Notes: a model not told the origin generated them from the letters alone. Counted from the stretch's first letter, positions 34,701 through 41,960 are shown. The stretch: 64,000 bases of DNA from Rhodanobacter sp. DHB23 (GCF_014842975.1 NZ_JACYXK010000025.1:186001-250000); one strand, 5' to 3'. Program-made: numbers and translations.

Positions 34701-37342
34701 AGGATGGCGGGAGTCGTGCTCGGCGAATCAGGCGTGATGATGCCGGCCAGCTCCAGCGATTGCCCGCCCTGCAACATCCACTGCGGCCCCGTGCTGGTGC
34801 CGGTGAAGACCAGCGTGCCGCTGCCCCGCGCCAGATTCACGGTGCTGTTGGTAACGCCAAGTTCTTCGTCGATGGTGCCCGAAAGCGTTGTTGCGCCGGC
34901 GTCAATGGTCAGATACGCGCCGCCGCCGCCCACCAGGATGTTGCGCCCCGAGCTGAAACCGTCCGCCGTTCTCAGCCACGCGCCGTTGATCGTGATGCTG
35001 CTCGAAGCCAAACCCAGCGCGCCATCGGCGGCCACGTACACCACGGCACCGCCGTTGATGAAAGTGCCACCCGCATAACTGTTGTTGGCATTGTCCAGCT
35101 CCAGCGTGCTGGGGCCGGTGGCGGTCAGCGCACCCGTGCCCGACACCACGCCCGTCAAGTCGATGCTGCCAAAGCTGTTGGTGATGTCGAACGTGCCGCC
35201 TTGGCTGCCCAGCGTCACCGCGCGTGTGGAGGCAACGATGTTGCCGCCGTCGTACTCCAGCGTGCCGCCGTTGAGCGTGAGGCCACCCGATGCCACGCCG
35301 AGGCTGGCGTCGCTGGTGATCACCACCGTGCCGCCGTCGATATACGTGCCGCCGCTGTAGCTGTTGGTGCCGTCGGCAACGCTGCCGTTGAGCGTGAGCG
35401 TGCCAGTGCCGGTCTTGGTCAGGCTGCCCGTGCCGCTGATGGCGGCATCCAGCGTCATGTCGTCATCCGTCTCCAACGTGCCGCCGTTGGCACCCAGCGT
35501 GATGGTGCGGACGCTGGTCATCGCCGCCATGTTCTCCAGCGTGCCGCCGTTGAGCGTGAGGCCGCTGGTGCTGCCACCGAGGTTGTCGTCTGCGGCAATC
35601 GCAATCGCGCCCGCATTGATCGTGGTGCCACCGGTGTAGCTGTTGGTACCGCTGAGCGTCAGTGTGGATACGCCATCCTTGATCAACGCGCCGCCATTGG
35701 AAATCGTGCCGCTCAGCGTGAGGTCGTTCGAGCCAAGCACGTCCAGCGTGGTGGTGTTGAAAACGTAGATGTCGTTGCCGATGCTCAAACCGGGGGCGTC
35801 GGTATCCAACGTCACCGTGCCGCCGCCGATGACGTGGGCGTACAACACTCCACTGCTCAACGCAGTGTTGGTGTCGAGCACCAACCCGCCCGCATTGAGG
35901 TAGGTGCCGCCGGCGTAGGTGTTGGCACCGGCCAGCGTCAACGTGGCAAGCCCGTTCTTGGTCAACCCGGCGGCACCGCCACCCGAAATCACGCCGCTGA
36001 GCGTGAGGTCGTTCGTGCCAAGCACGGTCAGCGCATCGGAATTGAGGATCAGGATGGCGTTGGCGATGGATACGGTGGCACTCGCGTCCAGCTGGACATT
36101 GCTGGCGACTTCCAGCGCACCCGTACCCAGCGCGCTGTCGTTGCCGAACACCAGCGTGCCGCCACCCGTCATGGTGGTGCCGCCGGTGTAGGTATTCGTG
36201 CCGCTCAACGTCAACGTGCCGCTGTCCGTCAGCACCAGCGCGCCGCCGCCCGGGGCGCTGCCGCTGATCACGCCGGAAATGGTGGTGCTGGTGCCGGCAA
36301 GGCCGGTGTCGATGGTGGTTACGCCGTTGGTGATCAACGCGCTGTTGCCCAGCGTGCCGCCGGAGAGGTTCAAGCCACTGGCAGCCACGTCGATGGTGGC
36401 CGTGGCAATGTTCGTCACCTCCACCGCGCCGTTCAACACCGAGCCCGACTCCAGCGTCAGCGTGTTGCTGCCGCTGGTGAACAGGATGGCGTCGCCATTG
36501 CTGCCGGCGCTGCCAGGGTGTGGCCCGCTGCCGCCTGCGCCATCCGAGCCACCGTTGATGGTGCCGTAATTGGTGATGGTGAGGCCAGCACCGGCAATGC
36601 CGCTGCCGCCGCCACCACCGCCACCACCGCCACCACTAGCACTAGCACCACCAGCACCGCCGTTGCCACCACTGATGGTGCCGTTGTTGATGATGGTGCC
36701 ACCAGCACTGAAAAGCACACCATCACCGCCACCGCCACCGCCACCGGCATAGAAGCCGCTACCGCCCGCGCCGCCGTGGCCGCCGCTGAGGGTGACGCCA
36801 TTGTTGATGGTCAGGGAGCCGGCGCCGGACACATAGACGGCGGCACCGCCGCCGCCGCCGCCGTAGCCATATGTGCCACTCACTGTTGCACCCGCAGCAC
36901 CCGCGCCGCCACTTTGGCTCGAACTCAGGGCCTGAGTGCCGGAGAGTGTGGTGCCAACGGTGCCGCCGTTGGCGGCAGGTTTCCCATAATAGCCTAGGGC
37001 AATGCCACCACTACCACCGACGCCACTGGTGGAAGAGTTGCCGTTGGAACGGTAGGCGCCGCCGCCGCTGCCACTGGCTCCACCCGAGCCACTGGGGGTA
37101 CCGCCACTGTTGCCACCTGCACCGCCTTGCCCACCTATCGGCGGCACCTGTGCCGCCACCTGCGGCGCAACCACGCTCAATGCCGCAGTCAACACCAAGG
37201 TGAGCGCCATCGCCAGCGGATGCCTGCGCAGCGGTGATGTGCCTTCACCCGTGGCCGCGCCGCCCTGCGAGTGCGCGAACTCCGAGGCGACTTGCAGCAC
37301 GCGCAGCGCGCGGTTCCAGACCAGACGGTAGATGCGGTTCAT
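22760..37342 (-). CDS. Giant type Va autotransporter with PATR beta-strand repeats
   Basis: 4,860 residues, far longer than most autotransporters. The N-terminus MNRIYRLVWNRALRVLQVAS is an extended signal peptide region (ESPR). A hydrophobic signal core (~44-62) follows with a cleavage site near AAQ-VPP. Residues ~66-280 are glycine-rich. The passenger is then built of many autotransporter-associated beta-strand repeats (units like GxLTLTGxNTYTGGTTIxxGTL), which should fold as a long right-handed beta-helix. The last ~290 residues form the autotransporter barrel, starting near FDQLSGEIHASV and ending RISLDWKF. The ATG at 37342 has AAGGGC upstream; the frame is open another 93 codons but without signal-peptide character. 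Likely an adhesin or cell-surface scaffold; no protease or lipase motif was seen. It lies downstream of a two-component system on the same strand. Confidence 0.93.
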   Translation of the reverse strand: MNRIYRLVWNRALRVLQVASEFAHSQGGAATGEGTSPLRRHPLAMALTLVLTAALSVVAPQVAAQVPPIGGQGGAGGNSGGTPSGSGGASGSGGGAYRSNGNSSTSGVGGSGGIALGYYGKPAANGGTVGTTLSGTQALSSSQSGGAGAAGATVSGTYGYGGGGGGAAVYVSGAGSLTINNGVTLSGGHGGAGGSGFYAGGGGGGGDGVLFSAGGTIINNGTISGGNGGAGGASASGGGGGGGGGGSGIAGAGLTITNYGTINGGSDGAGGSGPHPGSAGSNGDAILFTSGSNTLTLESGSVLNGAVEVTNIATATIDVAASGLNLSGGTLGNSALITNGVTTIDTGLAGTSTTISGVISGSAPGGGALVLTDSGTLTLSGTNTYTGGTTMTGGGTLVFGNDSALGTGALEVASNVQLDASATVSIANAILILNSDALTVLGTNDLTLSGVISGGGAAGLTKNGLATLTLAGANTYAGGTYLNAGGLVLDTNTALSSGVLYAHVIGGGTVTLDTDAPGLSIGNDIYVFNTTTLDVLGSNDLTLSGTISNGGALIKDGVSTLTLSGTNSYTGGTTINAGAIAIAADDNLGGSTSGLTLNGGTLENMAAMTSVRTITLGANGGTLETDDDMTLDAAISGTGSLTKTGTGTLTLNGSVADGTNSYSGGTYIDGGTVVITSDASLGVASGGLTLNGGTLEYDGGNIVASTRAVTLGSQGGTFDITNSFGSIDLTGVVSGTGALTATGPSTLELDNANNSYAGGTFINGGAVVYVAADGALGLASSSITINGAWLRTADGFSSGRNILVGGGGAYLTIDAGATTLSGTIDEELGVTNSTVNLARGSGTLVFTGTSTGPQWMLQGGQSLELAGIITPDSPSTTPAILLTGGGNTLTLDSGFSLGGNVTSMPNGTSGDTLALGGTVNGTFDTSAITSTAPAWTGTPEFYGFASYAKTGSSTWTVTGSGAAMTGTWTISSGMLQVGDLTGDGSLGTGDIINDAALVYDNTGNTTAANNISGTGTLTQEGAGTLTLTGNNSYGGGTYLTGTSGNPGRLIAESDTALGTGAVNVQQYGQLQFQSPGNDTNGNPIEVSAGSLTINNSTDTSNTGVVFLQNTDAGTAAIINTSGTTVFSSGSSAANATITNTQGFGAFGVIFEPGSTAGSASITNSAGGWTLLQGADAGTATFTNSYSSVAPGNITNPNSYASGMIDLGGAVTASNATIINGANSAVFISGAGPGANAATSIGSLSGAGNVLLGANYDNSNSTYDIPFNLTLGASNQNDTISGVITDDVDMANLASTTAASNGDGIIKVGTGTLTLTGINTYSGGTTISGGILSVAADDNLGASTGGLTLGGGTLENTAAFTTGRSITLTADSTLQTDASLEVDGSISGGYALTKTGSGTLTLTGSNSYAGTSLDDGEIDVGNASALGSGTVAMAQDTTLGFTTSGLTLANAFTLTGDPTFDVAAGNTETVSGVISDTDPTTPGIVEKTGGGTLELTANNTYSGGTTLSAGTLVAGSQSNYVTATPFGSGTVTMAAGTTLGFDSTLFFGDTLANAISITGPATLDAQVNGQYTISGAITGTTGAVDITGGGGLTLSGNNSFGAGLDVQAGYVTLTGSNTGDITIGGFTQYGATSLTVGNGGTSGSISGDVVDNGYLYFERSDSLTYSGTISGTGGVNVSMGTTGVLTLDGTNTYDGSGLGSGIAATQVASGTLDATPGALGTGLVSVSGGGSINANTGLISGAGAALNIAGTGSFTNDVTNTGSSNVKIVIPIIPGIFNLTTYEGTPYGGTINFGQGVTLGGASQSIVNGFVADVGGISLPATPPAGLTIVISNGAISGGTASFNGNADAGSASIENGMTMSGTFSGIPGLNNPTTIELDTDTLSGGTLMFADSSTADAAHIHNGISISGTLSGIGSATGDINALTNSTLQGGTLAFGTGTSAGSASIDNSLDVSGLNGGLGSPSSNGGTLSGDTVLGGNVTFAGTASAGSATIDNGTNLGSFLTGLNTDTVTISSNTIGGGNITFSGTSSAGSGTYDNGLSTTDAGISVVTNGTITNNTIRGGTITFAGSSDAGTATFDNGVTLNGATTGTLTGSNGNVMQGGTVYFNGSSTAANATVNDGFGGILDISGHTGTLALGQVSGDAASSILLGGNILETGGLGGNTTFAGVIADGGNNGGTGGGLTKAGTGTLTLDGSNTYTGLTEVAGGTLLVGDASSPTASIAGNAQVDSGATLGGHGTIVGNVNVLAGGIVAPGGSIGTLTVNGNFTAAQGSVLDYELGAPGANLQTAGTGDRIVVGGNLTLNGATLNVTDAGGMGPGLYNIFSYSGTLTEANGGLTLGTTPAGQILSLQTLSNQINLIDSSGVVLAVWNANGLASATQMGGGSGTWSTTSANWTDAAGTAPNGAMSPQPGFAVFGGAAGTVTVAGTVSATGMQFVSSGYTLTGGTINLMAGTGGATPVVNVGDGNSADASITATVADVIAGTAGLDKTDYGTLVLTGANTYTGGTTIGYGTLALGAGGSLAATGAVTLAGTGTTFDLGNAGANETIGALDGVAGSTVNLGANGLTFGDATSTTFAGVIAGSGGITKQGTGTATLSGANTFTGGTTIDAGTLAIGANGSLASTGALNLAAAGAAFDISAASSLNTGIGSLSGVAGSSVALGGNTLVIAGSGNTTFSGSINGTGGVKKAGTGTQTLDGASTYGGGTTLAGGELILGNDAALGTGALTVAGSPTLDANSALTIGNAITIDSNLDVLGSNALTFGGTISGAGALTKDGAATLTLTGADTFTGGTVVNSGTLALGAGASLASTGAVLIDSSGATFDISGAGANETIGALQGASGSIIKLGGNSLAFGDASSQTFAGSISGTGGITMQGTGTETLTGANAYTGGTTISAGALVASTASLPGNVIDNAMLVFNQAGNGTFAGAISGNGGVTKSGAGALVLDGNSGTFTGTTTVATGTLAVGDASTPTAMLGGNVTVASGATLAGHGTIGGNVSVLSGGIVAPGGSIGTLTVNGDFAAAQGSLLDYELGAPGATLQTAGTGDRIAVGGNLTLDGATLNVTDAGGMGAGLYTVFTWGGTLTESNGGLALGTTPASQILSLQTLSNQINLIDSVNLALAFWNANGQASATQMGGGNGTWSTTSANWTDAAGTAPNGAMDPQPGFAVFGGAAGTVTVDDSAGAVQATGMQFINSGYTLTGGTLTLVGSGGAAPVVRVGNGNSAGAAITATIADVIAGSAGLDKTDYGTLVLTGANTYTGATTISGGTLALSGAGSIAASSGVADNGTFDLSGSTGGASIASLSGTGAVALGGQSLTLSLAGDSFGGVIGGSGGLALTAGTETLTGSNTYTGATTISGGTLALSGTGSIAASSGVADNGTFDISGNANGASIASLSGTGTVTLGTKSLTLSHAGGSFGGVIGGSGSLALTTGTETLTGANTYTGATTISGGTLALSGTGSIAASSGVADNGTLDLSGTANGASIASLSGTGAVALGGQSLTLSLAGDSFGGVIGGSGGLALTAGTETLTGANAYTGGTTISAGTLVASTASLPGNVIDNAMLVFNQAGNGTFAGAISGNGSVTKSGAGTLVLDGNSSAFAGSTTVASGTLEVGDATTPTATLGGNVTVASGATLAGHGSIGGNVSVLSGGIVAPGGSIGTLTVNGDFAAAQGSVLDYELGAPGATLQTAGTGDRIAVGGNLTLDGATLNITDAGGMGAGIYTLFTWGGTLTESNGGLALGTVPAGQTVALQTLATQKEINLVDSTGLTLAVWNANGQASATQMGGGSGTWSATSANWTNASGTATNGAMQPQPGFAVFGGAAGTVTVDDSAGAVQATGLQFASSGYTLTGGTITLVGSGGAAPVIRVGNGTSAGSTMTATIADVIAGTAGLDKTDYGTLVLTAANTYSGGTTLGGGTLVLGNDGALGTGALTVAGAARLDADTAVGIANDIALDNNLDVLGSNAITLGGTISGTGSLSKDGAATLTLTGADTFTGGTTINAGTLALGAGASLASTGAVALGSGATFDISGSGHAQAIGALSGASGSGIDLGGNGLAFGDSTSQTFAGAITGMGGITKQGAGTETLAGVNTYTGATTIASGTLALSGSGSLAASSGVTDNGTLDISGSTGGASITSLGGNGAVNLGSRTLTLSNAGGSFAGVIGGSGGLTLAGGTETLTGANTYTGATTIGGGTLALSGKGSLAASSGVTDNGMLDISASTGGASITSLGGSGAVNLGSRTLTLSNASGSFAGVIGGSGGLAVTGGSETLTGANTYTGGTTIGAGTLTASAASLPGNITDNAALVLDQAGDGTFAGAISGNGSIAKSGAGSLILDGDSSAFAGTTTVQAGTLEVGDAATPSAMLGGNVTVASGATLRGHGTIAGDVSNNGTVWAGGSVGTLTIGGNFTQGAGGVLEAEITATGQASLLAVNGTATLAGGTLVLADSAAGLAYGPTFTILTATGGVSGTFASLTTNFAFISPTLVYAANAVELSLPRNAVAFPDVALTANERAAATGTQSLGLGNAVYDGVLMLDVPTARHAFDQLSGEIHASVRTAIADNDHYVRDAINQHLAGQGNDANGLNVTDADGVTAWTSAWGHWGSHDGDGNASTMDGNGSGLLFGVDMPVGGEARLGAVMGTGEGSTRIDALGSDAHTLDQHLGIYGSAQTGALLWQGAAIYGWQKVDTHRSIGFGSFDGTADSSYRARTTQAYIDGSLPFALGNTVLAPFANLAVERLGTPAVRENGTPAALDVAAQDSTVGYGTLGLRASFDLGAANHGLHAHASLGWQHAWGDVLPVDTMRFASGGDSFDIAGTPVLRNAGVANLGISFTIAPDVSVDGTWQGQFGKQARDQSGRISLDWKF
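24525..25076 (-). repeat. 276-bp tandem repeat, group 1 (2 copies)
   Basis: Two adjacent 276-bp (92-codon) units within the autotransporter gene, 24525-24800 and 24801-25076. They differ at a small number of positions. Each encodes ANTYTGATTI then GGTLALSGxGSLAASSG, a SITSLGG segment and RTLTLSNAxGSFAGVIGGSG. Confidence 0.88.
25640..26600 (-). repeat. Long passenger module, copy 3
   Basis: About 1 kb encoding, in protein order, GGIVAPGGSIGTLTVNG, DYELGAPGA, GTGDRIAVGGNLTL, a WNANGQASATQMGGG segment and PGFAVFGGAAGTVTV, ending DKTDYGTLVLT. Equivalent positions in the next copy are 1,947 bp away. Confidence 0.8.
26748..27575 (-). repeat. 276-bp tandem repeat, group 2 (3 copies)
   Basis: Three adjacent 276-bp units, 26748-27023, 27024-27299 and 27300-27575. 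They encode near-identical 92-residue blocks (GTGSIAASSGVADNGT, SIASLSGTG, GGVIGGSGxLAL). The two outer copies are closest to each other. Confidence 0.9.
27590..28550 (-). repeat. Long passenger module, copy 2
   Basis: Near-identical at DNA level to the module at 25640-26600 over most of its length. It encodes the same ordered blocks, including QTLSNQINLIDS and WNANGQASATQMGGGNG. Confidence 0.8.
29860..30720 (-). repeat. Long passenger module, copy 1
   Basis: The most diverged of three modules, 2,265 bp from equivalent positions in copy 2. It retains GGIVAPGGSIGTLTVNG, DYELGAPGA, WNANGLASATQMGGG and PGFAVFGGAAGTVTV. It lacks a short DDSAGAVQ insertion present in the other two. Confidence 0.75.
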
Positions 37343-37748
37343 GGTGGTGCCCTTGTGGTGGTACTTGTGCGGCGTGGAATGGAAGCTGCGGGGGTCAGGC
37401 GCTGCGCCTGGTGCGTGGCCCCGGGCACAACGACGCGGCCAGCCGCGCGCAACCCGGGCGCGGCTGGCCGTGGATGGCATGGACGGGATGGAACACGGAG
37501 CCCCCTGCTGCGTGTCGGAATGAGTGGTCGTCCCGTTCGTGGAGACGGAACGGTGCGCCTGCATTATTAGTTGGCGCGGGTGCGGGCGCATACCCCCGAA
37601 ATCGGGGGTGTTGCTCTTCACCCTCCGGGTGGCTGGGAGTGAGTGTCAGGTCGGAGCGCATGGCCGACGTCCGGTGCATGTCGTCAACGACTCGCTCCGC
37701 CCGGACCCTCACCCGGCTGGCGCCACCCGCTCCCGACGGGAGCGGGGA
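37343..37748. other. Autotransporter upstream region
   Basis: 406 bp between the sensor kinase stop and the autotransporter start, both genes on the minus strand. It contains a hairpin at 37726-37746 (CCCGCTCCCGACGGGAGCGGG) just past the kinase gene, the 18-bp palindrome at 37592-37609 and a -10-like TAATAAT at 37563-37569. From there to 37342 the leader is about 215 bases and shows no further strong structure or gene. Confidence 0.6.
37563..37609 (-). promoter_or_regulatory. Candidate activator palindrome and promoter of the autotransporter
   Basis: ACCCCCGAAATCGGGGGT (37592-37609) has perfect 8-bp arms around a 2-base centre. On the minus strand TAATAAT at 37569-37563 can serve as -10. A start site near 37557 would put the dyad centre at about -43, with a poor -35 hexamer (TATGCG) abutting it. 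That arrangement is typical of activator-dependent promoters. The adjacent NarL-type regulator is the natural candidate; binding is inference. Confidence 0.55.
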
Positions 37749-39605
37749 TCAGCGGGTGTCTTGCGCCAGTGGCACGTCCAGCCGCAGCGCGGCGCCCTGG
37801 CCGGGGCCGGCTTCGATGGCGAGCCGGCCGTCCATGCGCGCGGCACGGTGGCGCAGGCTGGCCATGCCGGCGCCGCCGGCGCCGTGGTTGGCCGGGTCGA
37901 AGCCGCGGCCGTCGTCGCGCACTTCCGCGCGCAGGCGGTCGCCATCGCGCTGCACGCGCACGTCGACCCGGTGGGCGGCGCTGTGCTTCAGCACGTTGGT
38001 CAGCGCCTCCTGCAGGAAGCGCAGCAGGTCGAGGCTGCGGGCGGCGCCGAGGTGGCAGTCGTCCAGGCCGTCGAGTCGCCAGCGGCTGTCGATGCCGGCA
38101 AGGTCGAGGCGCTGGCTCCAGCGGTGCCGCAGCGTCGCCAGCAGGCCGGCGAGGTCGGTGTCCTGCTCGTGGGTGGTGGTGTCGATCACCAGGCGCAGGT
38201 CGTCGCGCAGTTCCTTCAGGGTGGCGACGGTGCGCGCGGTTTCCGGCGCGGGCGGGGATTGCTCCAGCGCGGCGATGGCGCCGAGCAGGCTGCCGCCGAA
38301 GCCGTCGTGCAGGTCGCGCACCAGGTTGAGGCGTTCGCCGATGCGGGTGTTGTCGAGCGCCAGTGCGTGTTCGCGCGAGAGCGTGTCGGACAGCCGCGCG
38401 GTGGCCACGTCCACCTCATGGCGCAACTCGACGTTGAAACTTTCGACGCGGCGCATCGCGGCGCTGAAGCGCCAGGCCACCGCGAAGCCCATGCCGACCA
38501 GGGTGAGCGGCGAGGTGACTGCGCCCAGGTCGTTGTTGCTGGCGGGGAGTACCTCGAAATAGACCAGCATATCGACCAGCGATACCAGCACGGGCGCCGC
38601 CAGGCAGGCGGCCAGCACGCGCAAGTCGGCGCGCGGCGTGCGCGCCGCATGCCACTGGAAGGCCAGGATGGCCGCGTAGTCGAGTGCGATCGTGGGCACG
38701 ATCCAGAGGTTGCGCCACGCCCCCATGGCGTGCGGCGTGGACAGCGCCATCAGCAGCGCCGCAATGGTGGCCAGCAGCAGCACGGTTTCCGTCCGCCGCC
38801 AGCGCAGCCCGCAGAAGCGCAACAGGAACACGCAGAACGTGGTGCCCGAGGCCAGGAACATGGCGGCGTTCATCCCCTCCCAGGCATCCGTGCCCGCCAG
38901 GGGCCAGGTGCTGGTGGCCACGAAGTTCCAGGCGTAGGCGGCGCCGAACAGGGTGGTGAGGGCGTACCAGCCGAATACCGTTTCCCGCCGGCGCAACAGC
39001 CAGAACATCAGGAACAGCACGCCCAGCACCGCGCTCAAGGCGAAGTTGAACAGGTGGATGTCGAAGCGCCAGAACATCGCGCGCCGGTAGCCGGCACGGA
39101 CCGTCGCGGGGTCGCCGATGCTGACCGTGCCGAGGCCGGGCTGGTAGGCGGCCAGGCCGGAGACGCGCACCAGCAGGGTGTTGTCCCCCGCGCGCAGCAG
39201 CGGGCGGTCGAGCAGGAAGTACTGCGGCACGGTCCAACTGCGCGACAGCGGTTCGACCAGGTGCGCATCGCGATGGACCAGGCTGCCGTTGACCCGGACC
39301 TCGTCGGCCATGCAGACGTAGTCCAGCAGCAGGCCGATCGGCGCATCCGCATCGGCCTGGTTCCAGTGCAGCCGGTACCACACCACGCCATCGTGCCGCG
39401 GCCAGCGCTTGTTCCAGTAGTCCATCAGTTGCACCGGCACCCAGCCGGTGGCGGGCGGCGCGTCGGCGTTCCAGCCGGAGGGCGCCGCTTCGGCCTGCTG
39501 CAGCGTGCGGATCCGCGCCGCCGGCGATTCGTCCGTTCCCTGCCGCGCGCAGGCGGCCAGCAGCGCCAGCAGGCCAAGCAGCAACGCGACGCGCCAGCGC
39601 GCCAT
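37749..39605 (-). CDS. NarX/DesK-type sensor histidine kinase with periplasmic and 7TM sensor module
   Basis: 618 residues. The N-terminus MARWRVALLLGLLALLAACA is a signal segment ending in a lipobox-like LLAAC. Residues ~25-175 look like a periplasmic jelly-roll sensor (VVWYRLHWNQ, NTLLVRVSGL). About seven membrane helices follow (~183-375), the arrangement of 7TMR-DISM receptors. The cytoplasmic part has a HisKA_3 dimerisation helix with the phospho-His in LVRDLHDGFGGSLLGAI (His433), then an HATPase domain with FLQEALTNVLKHS and DDGRGFDP. It should phosphorylate the regulator encoded just upstream: the regulator stop and kinase ATG overlap by one base (TGATG). The ligand is unknown; jelly-roll 7TM kinases often sense carbohydrates. 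Confidence 0.88.
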   Translation of the reverse strand: MARWRVALLLGLLALLAACARQGTDESPAARIRTLQQAEAAPSGWNADAPPATGWVPVQLMDYWNKRWPRHDGVVWYRLHWNQADADAPIGLLLDYVCMADEVRVNGSLVHRDAHLVEPLSRSWTVPQYFLLDRPLLRAGDNTLLVRVSGLAAYQPGLGTVSIGDPATVRAGYRRAMFWRFDIHLFNFALSAVLGVLFLMFWLLRRRETVFGWYALTTLFGAAYAWNFVATSTWPLAGTDAWEGMNAAMFLASGTTFCVFLLRFCGLRWRRTETVLLLATIAALLMALSTPHAMGAWRNLWIVPTIALDYAAILAFQWHAARTPRADLRVLAACLAAPVLVSLVDMLVYFEVLPASNNDLGAVTSPLTLVGMGFAVAWRFSAAMRRVESFNVELRHEVDVATARLSDTLSREHALALDNTRIGERLNLVRDLHDGFGGSLLGAIAALEQSPPAPETARTVATLKELRDDLRLVIDTTTHEQDTDLAGLLATLRHRWSQRLDLAGIDSRWRLDGLDDCHLGAARSLDLLRFLQEALTNVLKHSAAHRVDVRVQRDGDRLRAEVRDDGRGFDPANHGAGGAGMASLRHRAARMDGRLAIEAGPGQGAALRLDVPLAQDTR

Positions 39606-40288
39606 CAACGCAGCAGGCCGCGCGACTTGGCCGCGAACACGGCGGCGGTGCGCGAGCCGACCGCCAGCTTGCGGTAGATCTTCTTGGTGTAGTCCTCGAT
39701 GGTGAAGCGCGAGAGTTCGGTCAATTCCGCGATCTCGCGGTTGCTGTGGCCGCGCGCCACCAGGTTGAGGATCTCGGTCTCGCGGTCGGACAGCGCATGC
39801 TCGTCGCCGTTCGCGGTCGCCGCGGGCTGGGCGGCCGGCAGCAGGGTCAGGATGCGTCGGGCGACGAAGGGGTCGATCGGCGCGCCGCCGCGGCGGATGT
39901 TCTGTAGCGCGAGTTCCAGCTCGACGTCCTCGCGTTCCTTCAGCAGGTAGCCGATCGCGCCGGCCTGCAGGGCGGCGAGCACGACCTCCTCGTCGCCCCA
40001 GGCCGAGATCACCACCGTCGTCACCTGCGGGTGATGTGCATGCAGCCAGCCGATCAGCTCGATGCCGTTGCCGTCGGGCAGGCCGATGTCGACCAGGGCG
40101 AGGCGGGGCACCTGCAGCGCGATCCGCGCCCTGGCCCCGGCGATGCTGGCGGCGGTGTCGATGGCCTGCACGCCGCCGCCGGCCAACCCGCCGAGCAGGC
40201 GCGCGAGGCGCCGTTGCGTCGCGGTGTCGTCCTCCACGATCAGCGCCGGGTCGAGTTCGATTCCGTCGGTCGTCGCCATTCCCTGCAT
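39605..40288 (-). CDS. NarL/FixJ-family response regulator
   Basis: 227 residues from the ATG at 40288; ATG 40279 is an equally plausible start. The receiver domain has the acidic pair in ALIVEDDTAT, phospho-acceptor Asp67 in RLALVDIGLPDGNG, and the signalling lysine in GYLLKEREDVE. The C-terminal LuxR helix-turn-helix is LSDRETEILNLVARGHSNREIAEL followed by SRFTIEDYTKKIYRKL, described by positions ~160-205. A CATAAT box at 40315-40310 on the minus strand may be its -10. It is the first gene of a two-gene operon with the kinase, and the giant autotransporter gene downstream is its most likely target. Confidence 0.9.
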   Translation of the reverse strand: MQGMATTDGIELDPALIVEDDTATQRRLARLLGGLAGGGVQAIDTAASIAGARARIALQVPRLALVDIGLPDGNGIELIGWLHAHHPQVTTVVISAWGDEEVVLAALQAGAIGYLLKEREDVELELALQNIRRGGAPIDPFVARRILTLLPAAQPAATANGDEHALSDRETEILNLVARGHSNREIAELTELSRFTIEDYTKKIYRKLAVGSRTAAVFAAKSRGLLR

Positions 40289-40383
40289 CCAGCTCTGCTC
40301 GGTGGATCCATTATGCGTGGATCGCGTCGCAGCTTCATGTGGCCGGCCTGGCATTTGCCTGCGAGGCCGCGGCCCGGCGTGCT

Positions 40384-41703
<1,320 letters not shown>

Positions 41704-41816
41704 GCGGGTTCCGGCGTGGGTTGGGCGGCGTGCAAGTGTAACGTGCGGCGGAAACGCGTCTGGCCGTTTCGTGGAACATCTGCACGCTTTACGCTAGGGG
41801 CGTTTGGCTTTTGCCC

Positions 41817-41898
41817 GTCATTCCGGCGAAAGCCGGAATCCAGTGCCTTTGGCTTTGGCGGTTCACAGAAACTGGATTCCGGCTTTCGCCGGAATGAC
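41817..41898. repeat. Dispersed inverted repeat, perfect 28-bp arms
   Basis: The arms at 41817-41844 and 41871-41898 are perfect inverted copies. They begin GTCATTCCGGCGAAAGCCGG and are separated by 26 bp. The element lies between divergent pepQ and the halogenase gene. It is the best-preserved of three in the window (others at 522-697 and 3574-3654), implying recent or maintained copies. Confidence 0.9.
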
Positions 41899-41960
41899 AG
41901 GCAAGGCCAAGGCCCGAGTTTCCCAGGCGCTTCACTCACCCGCTCAAGCAGGTAGTCTGC

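Noticed and set aside
23706-36997. Very long alternative open frames overlapping the autotransporter gene on both strands, some over 1,000 codons
   Set aside because: They mirror the repetitive GC-rich codon pattern of the real gene. Their translations are Arg/Ala/Gly low-complexity, without signal, domain or ribosome site.
37343-37621. 93-codon N-terminal extension of the autotransporter
   Set aside because: The ESPR motif must be at the N-terminus, and MNRIYRLVWN at 37342 is a canonical ESPR start with a ribosome site.
41817-41898. Insertion sequence
   Set aside because: Only 82 bp with no transposase gene and no visible target duplication; a REP/MITE-type repeat is the better description.
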